This document shows positions 6,558 through 15,830 of a DNA stretch of 64,000 bases, one piece after another. Each line of letters opens with the position of its first letter. Position 1 is the first letter of the stretch. The notes beneath the pieces are model-generated. The model was not told the origin of the DNA, did no database searches, and saw only the letters and a program-made list of their open reading frames with translations. Where the stretch lies: contig CAWGZJ010000009.1 in NCBI GenBank assembly GCA_963826975.1, forward strand, positions 124,001 to 188,000, written 5' to 3'. Source of the stretch: Palsa-883 sp963826975 (GTDB lineage Bacteria > Pseudomonadota > Alphaproteobacteria > Acetobacterales > Acetobacteraceae). Both the position numbers and the translations under genes were made by a program.

Positions 6558-9404
6558 TCACCCTCGATGACCAAATATACCACCAAAAAACCGACTGAAA
6601 AACCCGCCGATCTTTGCCGCGACCGGCTGCGGCGCGGCGGGCGCGTAGGTCCGGGCGACAACAGCCGTCGGATGGATGATATCAGACCCCGCCAGCACCG
6701 AATCGGACGCTCCCGGCACCTGGCCCGGCTTGAACGCGTCGAACACCACCCCGGAGCCGGTATCCCATTGCGCCAGCGTCACGCCCGGTGGTTGCCGAAA
6801 CGCCAGCGCCGGCCGATCCTTCAGCGCGACTGCCATATAGTCGTGCCAGATCGGCGCGGCGACAGCGGCGCCAGTCTCGTTGCCGCCGAGAGACGCCGGG
6901 GCGTCAAAGCCAACCCACACCACCGTCACCAGGTCGGCGGTAAAGCCCGAGAACCAGGCGTCGTTGAAGTCGTCGGTGGTGCCCGTCTTGCCGGCAATCG
7001 GATACCTCAGCCCGACGCCCGCCGGCACACCGGTGCCGCGCTGCACGACCCCCTGCATCATATTGACAAGCTGATAGACGCTGGCCGGATCGGCGATCTG
7101 CTTGCGCCCGTCGGCCAGTTGCGGCGGCGTGGCGGGATCATCGCATCTCGGACAACTCACCCCGGTCGGCCGCCACACATCGTGGCCGTCGCGATCCTGC
7201 ACACTGTCGATCAGGCTGGGCACCACCTCCCGCCCGCCGGCGTCGATCGAGGCATAGGCGCCGGCCTCGCGTATCGGCGTGGTCTCGACCGCGCCGATCG
7301 CCGCCGGCAGCACCCGCGGCATGCTGTCCACCATGTGGAATGCAACCGCCGTATCGGCCACGGCGTTCATTCCGACATAGGCCGCGACACGCAAGGTCAC
7401 CAGGTTGATCGACTGCTCCAGCGCCACCCGCAATGACGAGGGTCCACGGAAATCCGACTCGAAGTTGTGCGGTTGCCACGGACTGACACCCGGTCCCTGC
7501 TCGACCACGACCGGCGCATCCAGGAACTGCTGGCTGGGTGAGATACCGTGCTCCAGCGCGGTCAGGTAGACGAACGGCTTGAAGCTCGAGCCCGGCTGGC
7601 GTTTCGCCTGCGTCGCGCGGTTGAACTGGCTCGCATCGAAGTTCCAGCCGCCCACCAGCGCGACCACCCGGCCGGTTGCCGGATCGAGCGAGACCAGTGC
7701 CGCCTGCACCAGGGGGATCTGCCGCAGCACCATCCGATCGGCGACCGGCTGCACGCCCCGTAGGGCCCCAGGCTGTGTAGCCCCAGGCTGTGTGGCCCCA
7801 CGCTGTGTGGCCCCACGCTGTGCGGCCCCTTGCTGCACGGTCCCATGCTGCGCGGTCTCAAATTGCGCGCCCCCGGTCCCGACCTGCGTGGCCGGCTCCA
7901 CCATCACCACATCGCCCGGCTTGACCACGTCGCTCATCCGCCATGGAGCGGCGCCGATCCTGCCGTCGCTCACCTTCCGTGCCCATCGAAGGTCCGTCAG
8001 TAGCAGCGTGCCCGCGCGCGCCGGCCCGGCCGCGACCTGGTTGAAGGTGACCGGACCGACGGCGATCTGGCCGGTCGCGGTCAGCGCGGGCGCGGTCTGA
8101 CCGGACACCGGCGATGGTGAGTCGAGCCACCCGATCCTCGCCTCGGACCCCGTCGCGTCCAGCACCACACCAAGCCGCCAATCAGGCAGCATTCCCGCCG
8201 GCCGGGCAACGCCAGCCAGCGCCTGCGCCCAACCTGGAGCGGGCGCCGGGCCACCCAGGTCGAGATGCGCGACCGGCCCGCGCCAACCGCCGCGATCGCG
8301 GTCGTACGCCAGCAAGCCGTTGTGCACGGACCGCTCCGCCGCCGCCTGCAGCGCCGGGTCCAGGCTGGTGCGAACCATCAGGCCGGCTTGCGTCGTCGCA
8401 TCGGCCCCGAACCGCCCCACCAACTCTCGCCGCACCTCATCGGTGAACCAGTCGGCACCCGGGATCGACGCCGGATGCTGGTATTGCGCCGGCACCACCG
8501 GCTGGGCCTTCGCCGCCGCCGCCTGCGCCGTGGAGATGGCGTGGTTGTCGACCATGCGGTCCAGCACCCAGTCGCGCCGCGCCTTTGCGGCGTCGGGAAA
8601 CCGAAACGGGTTGTAGTTGTTCGGCGCCTTCGGCAGCGCCGCCAGGAACGCCGCCTCACTCAGGCTGAGCTGATCCAGCGGCTTGTTGAAATACGCCTGC
8701 GCCGCGGCCGCAACGCCGTAGGACTGCAGGCCGAGATAAATCTCGTTCAGGTAGATTTCGAGCACCCGCTGCTTGGTCAGCGCGTGATCGATCCGCATCG
8801 CGAGAATGGCTTCCTTGATCTTACGCGCCAGCGAGACCTGGTTATCCAGCAGCATGTTCTTGGCCACCTGCTGGGTGATGGTGGAGGCGCCAATCGGTCG
8901 GCGGCCCTGACCCAGATGCGTCAGGTCGAACGCCGCGGCTCGCACGATTGCCAGCGGATCGATCCCGGGATCGCTCCAGAAATTCCGATCCTCGGCCGCG
9001 ACGAACGCCTGTTTCACGAGGTCCGGGATCCCGGAATACGGCACGAAGACGCGCCGCTCCGTGGCAAAATCGGCGATCAGCCGACCGTCCGAGGCGAACA
9101 CCCGCGTCATCAGCGGCGGCTCGTAACTGCGCAGCCCCTCAACGTCCGGAAGATCGGCGCTGTAATGCCGGTAGGCCAGGTAGCCGCCGCCGGCCCCTGC
9201 AATCAATCCGATGATACCCAGCGCAAGCAATCCGACGACCAGCCGGGTAACCCACCGCGATCGGTTGTTTGAAGGCGGCTTGGGCGTCGGTGAAGCCGCC
9301 TGGCGCTTCGCGCGTCGCGAGGCCTCGTCGACCGCAAGCGTCACCAGCCGATCCCCCGCTTTCAGAGGCCCCGCTTGCACAGGTTCAGTCATGCCGCGCG
9401 ACAT
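6558..9404 (-). CDS. Penicillin-binding protein 1A (glycosyltransferase/transpeptidase), copy 2
   Basis: This is a second class A PBP of 948 residues, colinear with the gene downstream of it. It has a membrane anchor at about residues 52-77, a GT51 domain with the catalytic Glu in VAAEDRNFWSDPGIDP, and a transpeptidase with GSSFKP, QSINLVTL and GKTGTTDDFND. The transglycosylase and transpeptidase blocks are nearly identical to copy 1; the inserted linker before the transpeptidase differs. Here the linker carries a glutamine-rich run of five-residue repeats (QRGAT/QPGAT type) encoded by about seven 15-bp units at 7755-7865. Start: ATG 9404, with an internal ATG at 9392 (MTEPVQAGPLK) equally plausible. 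The gene lies 700 bp upstream of copy 1, and both are transcribed toward prfB. Confidence 0.9.
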   Translation of the reverse strand: MSRGMTEPVQAGPLKAGDRLVTLAVDEASRRAKRQAASPTPKPPSNNRSRWVTRLVVGLLALGIIGLIAGAGGGYLAYRHYSADLPDVEGLRSYEPPLMTRVFASDGRLIADFATERRVFVPYSGIPDLVKQAFVAAEDRNFWSDPGIDPLAIVRAAAFDLTHLGQGRRPIGASTITQQVAKNMLLDNQVSLARKIKEAILAMRIDHALTKQRVLEIYLNEIYLGLQSYGVAAAAQAYFNKPLDQLSLSEAAFLAALPKAPNNYNPFRFPDAAKARRDWVLDRMVDNHAISTAQAAAAKAQPVVPAQYQHPASIPGADWFTDEVRRELVGRFGADATTQAGLMVRTSLDPALQAAAERSVHNGLLAYDRDRGGWRGPVAHLDLGGPAPAPGWAQALAGVARPAGMLPDWRLGVVLDATGSEARIGWLDSPSPVSGQTAPALTATGQIAVGPVTFNQVAAGPARAGTLLLTDLRWARKVSDGRIGAAPWRMSDVVKPGDVVMVEPATQVGTGGAQFETAQHGTVQQGAAQRGATQRGATQPGATQPGALRGVQPVADRMVLRQIPLVQAALVSLDPATGRVVALVGGWNFDASQFNRATQAKRQPGSSFKPFVYLTALEHGISPSQQFLDAPVVVEQGPGVSPWQPHNFESDFRGPSSLRVALEQSINLVTLRVAAYVGMNAVADTAVAFHMVDSMPRVLPAAIGAVETTPIREAGAYASIDAGGREVVPSLIDSVQDRDGHDVWRPTGVSCPRCDDPATPPQLADGRKQIADPASVYQLVNMMQGVVQRGTGVPAGVGLRYPIAGKTGTTDDFNDAWFSGFTADLVTVVWVGFDAPASLGGNETGAAVAAPIWHDYMAVALKDRPALAFRQPPGVTLAQWDTGSGVVFDAFKPGQVPGASDSVLAGSDIIHPTAVVARTYAPAAPQPVAAKIGGFFSRFFGGIFGHRG
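7755..7865. repeat. 15-bp in-frame tandem repeats inside PBP1A copy 2
   Basis: About seven imperfect copies of a 15-bp unit of the type GCCCCAGGCTGTGTA run head to tail. Because 15 is a multiple of three the frame is kept, and the product is a five-residue periodic linker. Copy number is likely to vary between strains. Confidence 0.8.
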
Positions 9405-9443
9405 GGGACGTGGCCCGCCTCGAAGCCAGCAATGCGGTGCAAT

Positions 9444-10055
9444 TCAGCCAATCAGAACATCGTGTTGGCGCAGGAACGCCAATAGCGGCAACAGCGGTAG
9501 GCCCAGAATCGCCGCATGGTCGCCATCGACCCGTTCAAACAGATGGACCCCGAGCCCTTCCAGCCGATAGGCCCCGACCGTCGAGGTAACCGCCTCGTCC
9601 TCGGCCGCCAGGTACGCATCCAAAAACGCATCCGAGAACCGCCGCATTGTCAGCCGCGGCTCGGCCAGATGATGCCAGACCCGCACGCCACCGCGATAAC
9701 ACACCACGCCGGTCGCCAGCGTATGCAATCTGCCACGCAATTTATCGAGTTGCACCCGCGCCGCCACTCGGTCCGCCGGCTTGTCGAACCACATGCCGTC
9801 ACACACCAGGATCTGGTCGGCACCAATCACCAGCGCCTGCGGATTGCGCCCTGACACCCGGGCCCCCTTCAGATCCGCCAGCGCCAGCGCGGCGTCCGCA
9901 GCGCTCATGCTCTCAGCCTGGGCGGCCCGTTTGACCTCAGCTTCATCGATATGCGCTGGGACCGCCTCGAAACGCAGCCCGGCGGCCTCCAGCAGCGTCC
10001 GACGGGAGAATGACGCGCTCGCGAGAATCAGCCGAGGCTCCGCGGACTGCAACAT
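9444..10055 (-). CDS. maf: Maf-family nucleoside triphosphate pyrophosphatase
   Basis: Maf proteins hydrolyse non-canonical or canonical nucleoside triphosphates to monophosphates and are linked to septum-formation control and nucleotide-pool cleaning. The protein has about 203 residues, normal for the family. It opens with the signature LILASASFSRRTLLEAAGL, and ALVIGADQILVCDG carries the conserved acidic catalytic residue. The motif GGVRVWHHLAEPRLTMR and the conserved SYE-like segment replaced by VGAYRLEGLGV suggest the YceF/7-methyl-GTP side of the family, though I cannot settle this. Start: ATG 10055 overlaps the upstream ppsR stop as TGATG, so translation is probably coupled; GTG 10058 is possible. 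Confidence 0.88.
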   Translation of the reverse strand: MLQSAEPRLILASASFSRRTLLEAAGLRFEAVPAHIDEAEVKRAAQAESMSAADAALALADLKGARVSGRNPQALVIGADQILVCDGMWFDKPADRVAARVQLDKLRGRLHTLATGVVCYRGGVRVWHHLAEPRLTMRRFSDAFLDAYLAAEDEAVTSTVGAYRLEGLGVHLFERVDGDHAAILGLPLLPLLAFLRQHDVLIG

Positions 10056-10927
10056 CACGGCGCCGGCGGCGGCTGCGCGGCTTTAGCCTGGCGCACATGC
10101 CACGCATCCATGAGCTGCAAGATGGTGGCCGCTGTCTCCTCGATCGAGCGCCTGGTCACGTCGATCATCGGCCAGCCGCGGCTGGCACACAGCCGCCGCG
10201 CCCACAGCAGTTCGGCCTTCACCGCATCCTCGTCCACGTATTCGGTCCCGTTGTGCCGCACCATCCCCATATTATCGCCAGTCCCGATCAGCTTGAGCCG
10301 GTGCCGGCGGATGTCGATCAGCGCCTTGGCCTCCAGCGTCAGCCCGATCACAGGGCAATGCGGCGCGGCCAGTTCGGGCGGCTGTGGCAGGCTGGGGACC
10401 AACGGCACGTTCGCCGCTTTCACCCCACGATTAGCGAGGTAGAAGCAGGTCGGGGTCTTCGAACTCCGTGAAACCCCGACCAACACGACATCCGCCTCCG
10501 CCAGTCCCGGCTGCGCTTGGCCGTCATCGTGCGCCAGGACGTAGTGCATCGCATCGATCCGGCGGAAATAATCGGCGTTGAGGACATACTGCTTGCCCGG
10601 TCGGGCCGCCGCCTGCTCACCGATGTACTCCTGCAGCAGACCCATGACCGGCTGCAAAACATTGATCATCGGAACCGCCAGCCGCTGGCAGGCGGCCTCG
10701 AGATCCGCATTCAACCCGCGATCAACCAGGGTGGACAATACCGGGCCAGGCTCCGCTTCGATGCCGCCGATCACCCGATGAAGCTGCAACCGGCTGCGGA
10801 TCAGACTCCAGCGGTGGTAGATGATGTCGACATGTTCGAACTGCACCGTGGTCGCCCGGGCGATCGCGTTGATCGTCTCCCCGGTGGCGTCCGAGATCAG
10901 GTGCAGGTTCATGCGGTCTATGGACAT
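10055..10927 (-). CDS. ppsR: Pyruvate phosphate dikinase / PEP synthetase regulatory kinase-phosphatase
   Basis: This DUF299-family enzyme is an ADP-dependent kinase and phosphate-dependent pyrophosphorylase. It switches PEP synthetase or pyruvate phosphate dikinase off and on by threonine phosphorylation in the cytosol. The 290-residue protein opens with NLHLISDATGETINAIARA, typical of the family, and carries the P-loop GVSRSSKTPT at residues 151-160. I chose ATG 10927 (MSIDRM); ATG 10912 is close to the conserved start, and an open frame extends to 10978. It is transcribed with maf through an overlapping stop/start and diverges from hemE. No dikinase gene is in the window. Confidence 0.88.
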   Translation of the reverse strand: MSIDRMNLHLISDATGETINAIARATTVQFEHVDIIYHRWSLIRSRLQLHRVIGGIEAEPGPVLSTLVDRGLNADLEAACQRLAVPMINVLQPVMGLLQEYIGEQAAARPGKQYVLNADYFRRIDAMHYVLAHDDGQAQPGLAEADVVLVGVSRSSKTPTCFYLANRGVKAANVPLVPSLPQPPELAAPHCPVIGLTLEAKALIDIRRHRLKLIGTGDNMGMVRHNGTEYVDEDAVKAELLWARRLCASRGWPMIDVTRRSIEETAATILQLMDAWHVRQAKAAQPPPAP

Positions 10928-11214
10928 GCTGTGGATAATAGCCGGGATCACGGGGACAGGCACGCGGCGTAACGCCATCGGACGTGAAACATGGGGACAC
11001 GCGGTTGACGGGCGGTGCTCGGGATCAATCTGTCCGCTGCCATGTGGAGATCGCGAATGGCGCGGACGAAACCTATCCGGTCAGTCCCTTGTCGGCGTTT
11101 CCTGCTGTGGACAAGCCGCGCGGGATTCCTGCATCACCGGGTACCCAGGGATTCACAGGCCCAACTACCCCTACCAAGACTTTCTTTATTCTCTCTTACT
11201 GGTATGCGAGGGCC

Positions 11215-12261
11215 ATGACCTTGGTGGATAAACCCTTGCTGCGGGTCTTGCGTGGGGATCCGGTATGGCCCCCGCCGCTGTGGCTGATGCGCCAGGCCGG
11301 ACGCTACCTGCCGGAATACCGGGCGACCCGCGCGCGAGCTGGCGACTTCCTCAGCCTCTGCACCAATCCAGCCTTGGCCTGCGAGGTCACCCTGCAGCCA
11401 ATCCGCCGGTTTCGCTTCGACGGCGCGATCCTGTTCAGCGATATCCTGATCCTGCCGTGGGCATTGGGACAGGGGCTTGCCTACAAGGAAGGCGAAGGAC
11501 CCGCGTTGCCGCCGTTGCGCGATGCCGCCGACATCGCGGCATTGGATCCGGGCCGGGTCGCAACCGCGGTGGCGCCTGTCATGGAGACGGTGCGTCGTGT
11601 CCGGGCAGGCCTGTCGGCCGAAGGGTTCGATGCGACTGCGCTGATCGGCTTTGCCGGGGCGCCCTTCACCGTCGCCTGCTACATGGTCGAGGGCCACGGG
11701 TCGCGCGATTTCGCCGCCACGCGTGGCCTGGCCTACGCCGATCCCGAGCTGTTTGCCCGCTTGATCGATACGCTGACAGCGTCGACCATCGAGTATCTGG
11801 CAATGCAGGCGGACGCCGGCGCCGAGGTTTTGATGCTGTTCGACACGTGGGCCGGTATTCTATCCTCGGCGCAGTTCCGCTCGCACGTGACTGGACCGGT
11901 TGGCAAGATCGTGCGTGCGTTGCGGACGCGGTGTCCCGGTGTACCCGTCATCGCGTTTCCACGCCTCGCTGGTCTGATGCTTGGTGAATTTGTTCGTGTA
12001 GTCGGGCCGGACGCCGTCGGCGTCGATACGTCAGTCGACATGGAGCTTGCAGCAGAGACGGTTTCGGCATCGGTTGTCCTGCAAGGCAACCTTGACCCGC
12101 TGGCATTGGTAGCGGGTGGTGAGGCATTGGAGGCCGAGACACTTGCGATCCTGTCAGTAATGCGCGGCCGGCGGTTTGTATTCAATCTTGGCCACGGGAT
12201 CGTGCCGCAGACGCCTATCGAACACGTGGCGCGCCTGACGGAGTTGGTGCGTGCCGGATAG
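11215..12261 (+). CDS. hemE: Uroporphyrinogen decarboxylase
   Basis: HemE removes four carboxyl groups from uroporphyrinogen III to give coproporphyrinogen III in haem and tetrapyrrole synthesis. The 348-residue product has the substrate-binding signature PPLWLMRQAGRYLPEYR near residue 20, FSDILILPWALG, and the conserved FAGAPFTVACYMVEG. I chose ATG 11215 (MTLVDKPLLRVLRGD) because homologous sequence begins there; the frame stays open back to 10984 but that stretch looks non-coding. It is the first gene of a tightly packed haem operon: its last 11 bases overlap the GTG start of hemH. Confidence 0.95.
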   Translation: MTLVDKPLLRVLRGDPVWPPPLWLMRQAGRYLPEYRATRARAGDFLSLCTNPALACEVTLQPIRRFRFDGAILFSDILILPWALGQGLAYKEGEGPALPPLRDAADIAALDPGRVATAVAPVMETVRRVRAGLSAEGFDATALIGFAGAPFTVACYMVEGHGSRDFAATRGLAYADPELFARLIDTLTASTIEYLAMQADAGAEVLMLFDTWAGILSSAQFRSHVTGPVGKIVRALRTRCPGVPVIAFPRLAGLMLGEFVRVVGPDAVGVDTSVDMELAAETVSASVVLQGNLDPLALVAGGEALEAETLAILSVMRGRRFVFNLGHGIVPQTPIEHVARLTELVRAG

Positions 12262-13318
12262 CGCCGCTGAACGCATCGCAATCGTCCTGTTCAACCTGGG
12301 CGGTCCCGACCGGCCGGAGGCGATCCGTCCATTCCTGCTCAACCTGTTTAGCGACCCCGCGATCCTCCGGGTGCCATTCTTCATCCGGCCGCTGCTAGCC
12401 AGGTGGATTACGCACCGGCGATCAGCGCCCGCCACGGCCAATTACGCGCTGCTGGGTGGCAAATCCCCGCTGCTGGACGAGACCACGCAACAGGCGGAGG
12501 GACTGGAAAAGGCGCTGCCCGGGCTTGTCGTGAAATGCTTCATCGCCATGCGCTACTGGCATCCGTTCAGTGACGAAGCCGTGCGTGCCGTGCAGGCATG
12601 GCACCCGGATCGCGTCTTGCTGCTGCCGCTCTACCCGCAGTATTCGACCACAACCACCGGAAGCTCCCTGACCGCCTGGCGTGAGGCCGCGGCTGGTGCC
12701 GGTCTCGCCGTATCGACGACTGTCCTGTGCTGCTATTACGCCGACGAGCACTACGTCAGCTCCATCGTTGGCCGCCTACGCAACGAATACGCAGCTTCTC
12801 GGACGAAGCTGCCACCGGATGTGAAGCTGCGGGTGTTGTTCTCGGCGCATGGCTTGCCCGAGACGATTGTCCGCCGCGGCGATCCATACCAGTTCCAGAT
12901 CGAACGCAGCGCCGCCGCGGTGGTGCAGGCCTGGGGCGAGCCGGGTCTCGATTGGATCGTCTGTTATCAGTCTCGGGCCACGCCTCAAAAATGGCTCGAT
13001 CCGAGCACCGACGCTGAGATCGAGCGAGCCGCGCACGACCGCGCCGCCGTGCTCGTCGTGCCCATCGCCTTTGTTTCAGAGCATTCCGAGACGCTGGTCG
13101 AGCTCGACGTGGAGTATCGCGACCTGGCGGTGCGGCTGGGAGTGCCCGGGTATTTTCGTCTTCCGACCCAGAACGCCGACCCGGTATTTATCGCGGCTCT
13201 GGCCCATCTTGCGCGAGCGGCCCTGCTGACTGGTCCGGGATCATGCAGCTCCGCCGGCACACGCATGTGCCCCAACCGGCATTCCGGGTGCCCGCTGCCG
13301 CAGGCTCACGCCGCATGA
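12251..13318 (+). CDS. hemH: Ferrochelatase
   Basis: Ferrochelatase inserts Fe2+ into protoporphyrin IX, the last step of haem synthesis. The 355-residue protein shows LFNLGGPDRPEAIRPFLLNL at the N-terminus, LPLYPQYSTTTTGSS, the metal-site histidine in FSAHGLPETIVRRGDPY, and VPIAFVSEHSETLVELD. It starts at GTG 12251 inside the end of hemE, and its TGA overlaps the following ATG (ATGA), so hemE-hemH-HAD-hemJ are translationally coupled. The C-terminal tail (CSSAGTRMCPNRHSGCP) contains three cysteines. A cysteine-rich C-terminus is known in some ferrochelatases that bind a 2Fe-2S cluster, but this tail is short and that reading is only a possibility. Confidence 0.95.
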   Translation: MPDSAAERIAIVLFNLGGPDRPEAIRPFLLNLFSDPAILRVPFFIRPLLARWITHRRSAPATANYALLGGKSPLLDETTQQAEGLEKALPGLVVKCFIAMRYWHPFSDEAVRAVQAWHPDRVLLLPLYPQYSTTTTGSSLTAWREAAAGAGLAVSTTVLCCYYADEHYVSSIVGRLRNEYAASRTKLPPDVKLRVLFSAHGLPETIVRRGDPYQFQIERSAAAVVQAWGEPGLDWIVCYQSRATPQKWLDPSTDAEIERAAHDRAAVLVVPIAFVSEHSETLVELDVEYRDLAVRLGVPGYFRLPTQNADPVFIAALAHLARAALLTGPGSCSSAGTRMCPNRHSGCPLPQAHAA

Positions 13319-14019
13319 CGAACCTTGCCTTGCAGATGCTGCGCGCGCGCCGGGAACCTCTGCGCCTGGTGATCTTCGATTGCGACGGCGTCCTGGTCGA
13401 CAGCGAACCGATCGTCAATCGCGTGGTGGCGTCTGAATTGACCCAACTCGGATGGCCTGTGACGGCGGAACAATGCTGCCGGATTTTCCTCGGGTTGAGC
13501 CTTACGACGATGATACCACTGATCGAGACGCAGTTACGCCGCAAGCTGCCCCCGCGGTGGGAGCATCATCTCGAGGAGCGTCTGGTCACGGTCCTGGCCG
13601 AAAACGTGGAACTGATGCCAGGCGCCGCGGCGGCCCTGGCGGAAACCACACGGCTCGGCCTGCCCTGGCGGATCGCGTCCAATTCCTCACATGCCGAGTT
13701 GCGCGCCAAATTCAGCCGCAACGGCCTTGCGGATGTCGTCGCCGGCCGACTGCACAGCCACCACGACGTGCCGCGAGGCAAGCCCGCCCCCGACCTGTTC
13801 CTCGCCGCGGCGGCGGCCGAGTGTGTCGCGCCGGAGTGCTGCGTGGTGATCGAGGACTCGGTGCCCGGCGTCCGAGCCGCGATGGCGGCGCACATGACCT
13901 GTCTTGGATTCTGCCCGAACGGCGACGGCGCACACCTGCGGGCTGAAGGCGCCGCGCCGTTTCATTCGTTGCATGACCTGCCGGCGCTGTTGCGCGCGGC
14001 ACTGAAGGAGACCGAATGA
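13315..14019 (+). CDS. HAD-superfamily phosphatase within the haem operon
   Basis: This 234-residue HAD hydrolase of the phosphoglycolate/beta-phosphoglucomutase type has the nucleophile in FDCDGVLVDSEPI (motif I), SNSSH (motif II), the lysine in RGKPAPDLF and the acidic pair in VIEDSVPGVRAA (motif IV). It probably dephosphorylates a small sugar or glycolate phosphate; the substrate is not evident. It is locked into the haem operon by 4-base overlaps on both sides (ATGA with hemH and with hemJ). Nothing in haem synthesis is known to require such a phosphatase, so the position may reflect co-expression only. Confidence 0.85.
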   Translation: MTNLALQMLRARREPLRLVIFDCDGVLVDSEPIVNRVVASELTQLGWPVTAEQCCRIFLGLSLTTMIPLIETQLRRKLPPRWEHHLEERLVTVLAENVELMPGAAAALAETTRLGLPWRIASNSSHAELRAKFSRNGLADVVAGRLHSHHDVPRGKPAPDLFLAAAAAECVAPECCVVIEDSVPGVRAAMAAHMTCLGFCPNGDGAHLRAEGAAPFHSLHDLPALLRAALKETE

Positions 14020-14462
14020 TCGTGCTGATCACACTCTATCCATGGATCAAGGCATTCCACATTATCGCGGTGATCGCCTGGATGGCAGGGTTGCTCTATC
14101 TGCCTCGCCTCTATGTCTATCATTGCGCAGTCAAACCGGGATCAGCGGAAAGCGAGCGATTCAAGGTGATGGAGCGGCGTCTGCTGCGCCAGATCATGCT
14201 GCCGGCAATGATCGCGGTCTGGTGCCTTGGCCTGCTGCTCGCGTTCACACCTGGCGTGATCAATTGGCACGCGGGTTGGTGGCACATGAAACTGACCGCG
14301 GTCCTGCTGATGTCGGGCTATCATGGCGCATTGTCCGGCTGGCGCCGCGGCTTCCTCGAGGACCGCAACACGCGGTCACAGCGCTTCTATCGAATTGCCA
14401 ACGAAGTGCCGGCAGTCCTGATGGTCGTGATCGTCATCATGGTGATCGTGCGCCCGTTCTGA
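14016..14462 (+). CDS. hemJ: Protoporphyrinogen IX oxidase, HemJ type
   Basis: HemJ (UPF0093) is the membrane protoporphyrinogen oxidase used by many alphaproteobacteria in place of HemG or HemY, converting protoporphyrinogen IX to protoporphyrin IX. The 148-residue protein has four predicted membrane segments and the conserved histidine in WIKAFHIIAVIAWMAGLLYLPR. The sequence HAGWWHMKL and the pair YHGALSGWRR are also characteristic. It supplies the substrate of the ferrochelatase encoded two genes upstream. It ends 132 bp before the convergent glutathione transferase gene. Confidence 0.93.
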   Translation: MIVLITLYPWIKAFHIIAVIAWMAGLLYLPRLYVYHCAVKPGSAESERFKVMERRLLRQIMLPAMIAVWCLGLLLAFTPGVINWHAGWWHMKLTAVLLMSGYHGALSGWRRGFLEDRNTRSQRFYRIANEVPAVLMVVIVIMVIVRPF

Positions 14463-14593
14463 GATCGGCGGTGCGCACGACTGAGGGTGCGACCGTGCGA
14501 ACTTCGAGCGGTTGTTTCCTGACGAGCGCTAAAGCGGTAACCGCAAGACCCAGTCCGGGGCAGGGATGACGATCAAGGGCCCCGGCGCAGATC

Positions 14594-15220
14594 CTACACC
14601 ACCGGGCCGGCGAGGTACTCCTTGTAGGCAGGCCGTTCCAGTAGCCGATCGTACCAGGCGCGCAGATACGGCACGTCAGGGCGATCAAACGCCATGTTGA
14701 ACCAACGATGCAGATGCGGTCCCCACGGGAAATCGGCCAGGGTCAGCTCGTCGCCCGCAAGGAACGGGTGATGGGCAAGCTGCGCGGACACCATCGACCA
14801 GACATGCGCGGTCTCTGTGATCGCTGCCTGGATGGCCGCGGCATCGCGTTTCGCGGGCGGTGTGCGCACCAAACCCCAGAACACCGCAGACATTGGCCGG
14901 TTCAACACCGTCTGTTGCGCATCCATCCAACGGTCGATATTGGCGCGGGCACGCGGCCGCTGCGGCCACAGCGGGCTGTCCGGAGCATATTCGGTGCAAA
15001 GATAGCGCAGGATTGCGTTGCTCTCCCACAGTGTGAAGAGATCTTCCTGCAAGGTCGGCACCAGACCGGTCGGATTCATCGCGTGGTATTCAGGTGTATC
15101 CGTCTTCCCGAAAGAGCCGCCAACATCGATCCGGTCATACGGCAGATTCAGTTCTTCCAGCAGCCAGATCACTTTCATGACGTTGCTGGAGGTCGCCCGT
15201 CCCCAAAGAATGCGTTGCAT
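14594..15220 (-). CDS. Glutathione S-transferase family protein
   Basis: This cytosolic GST-fold protein of 208 residues likely conjugates or reduces electrophiles with glutathione. The N-terminal thioredoxin-like domain has RATSSNVMKVIWLLEELNLPY, with a serine/asparagine pair at the usual activating position, then the cis-proline region GLVPTLQ and ESNAILRYL, which bind glutathione. The helical C-terminal domain carries LTLADFPWGPHLHRW. The gene stands alone between hemJ and dsbB and converges on hemJ. The specific substrate cannot be read from the sequence. Confidence 0.88.
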   Translation of the reverse strand: MQRILWGRATSSNVMKVIWLLEELNLPYDRIDVGGSFGKTDTPEYHAMNPTGLVPTLQEDLFTLWESNAILRYLCTEYAPDSPLWPQRPRARANIDRWMDAQQTVLNRPMSAVFWGLVRTPPAKRDAAAIQAAITETAHVWSMVSAQLAHHPFLAGDELTLADFPWGPHLHRWFNMAFDRPDVPYLRAWYDRLLERPAYKEYLAGPVV

Positions 15221-15320
15221 TGTTTGTTCCTCCCCGTCTTGCCACCCTGACCAACCATAAACAGCGCGTGATTTTGCGGCAACCTCGTGGCGGCTTGCGC
15301 AGCGACCTGTTCACGCGCAC

Positions 15321-15830
15321 ATGCGGGGCATGACCGTCCCGGCCACACGAACGATTGCCCTTCTTAGCGCCCTGGCCGCCGGGGCCGCTTTGGGCGTCGC
15401 ATGGGTCGCGCAGACCTGGGGCGAGTTGGCGCCCTGCGAGCTGTGCCTGCTGGAACGCTGGCCATATCGCGCGATTGTTCTGCTGGCCCTGATAGCGATC
15501 GTGCTGCCGCGCGGCGCGGCCCGCATCCTGCTATGGCTCGTGGCTGCGGCAGCCCTCGCCGACGTGGCGCTCGCAACGGTGCATGTCGGTGTCGAGCAGC
15601 ATCTCTGGCCCAGCCCGCTGCCGGAATGCGCGGCGCCGACATTCAGCGGCGGTTCCATCGTCGACATGCTGAAGACGATGCCGGCGCACCCGGCCAAACC
15701 ATGTGATTCGCCCAGCTTCCTGATCCCCGGACTGCCGTTGTCGATGGCGGCAATGGATCTGCTGTACGCCGCGACATTCGCGCTGCTGCTCGCTGGCACG
15801 CTATCGCTAGGCCGGGGACAACGATCATGA
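15321..15830 (+). CDS. dsbB: Disulfide bond formation protein B
   Basis: DsbB reoxidises periplasmic DsbA and passes electrons to ubiquinone in the inner membrane. The 169-residue protein has four membrane segments, the first periplasmic pair C39/C42 in PCELCLLERWPYR, and a second pair C104 and C129 in the second periplasmic loop. It overlaps the following ubiquinone-synthesis gene by 4 bases (ATGA). That pairing makes sense, since DsbB needs quinone. No dsbA is in the window. Confidence 0.9.
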   Translation: MRGMTVPATRTIALLSALAAGAALGVAWVAQTWGELAPCELCLLERWPYRAIVLLALIAIVLPRGAARILLWLVAAAALADVALATVHVGVEQHLWPSPLPECAAPTFSGGSIVDMLKTMPAHPAKPCDSPSFLIPGLPLSMAAMDLLYAATFALLLAGTLSLGRGQRS

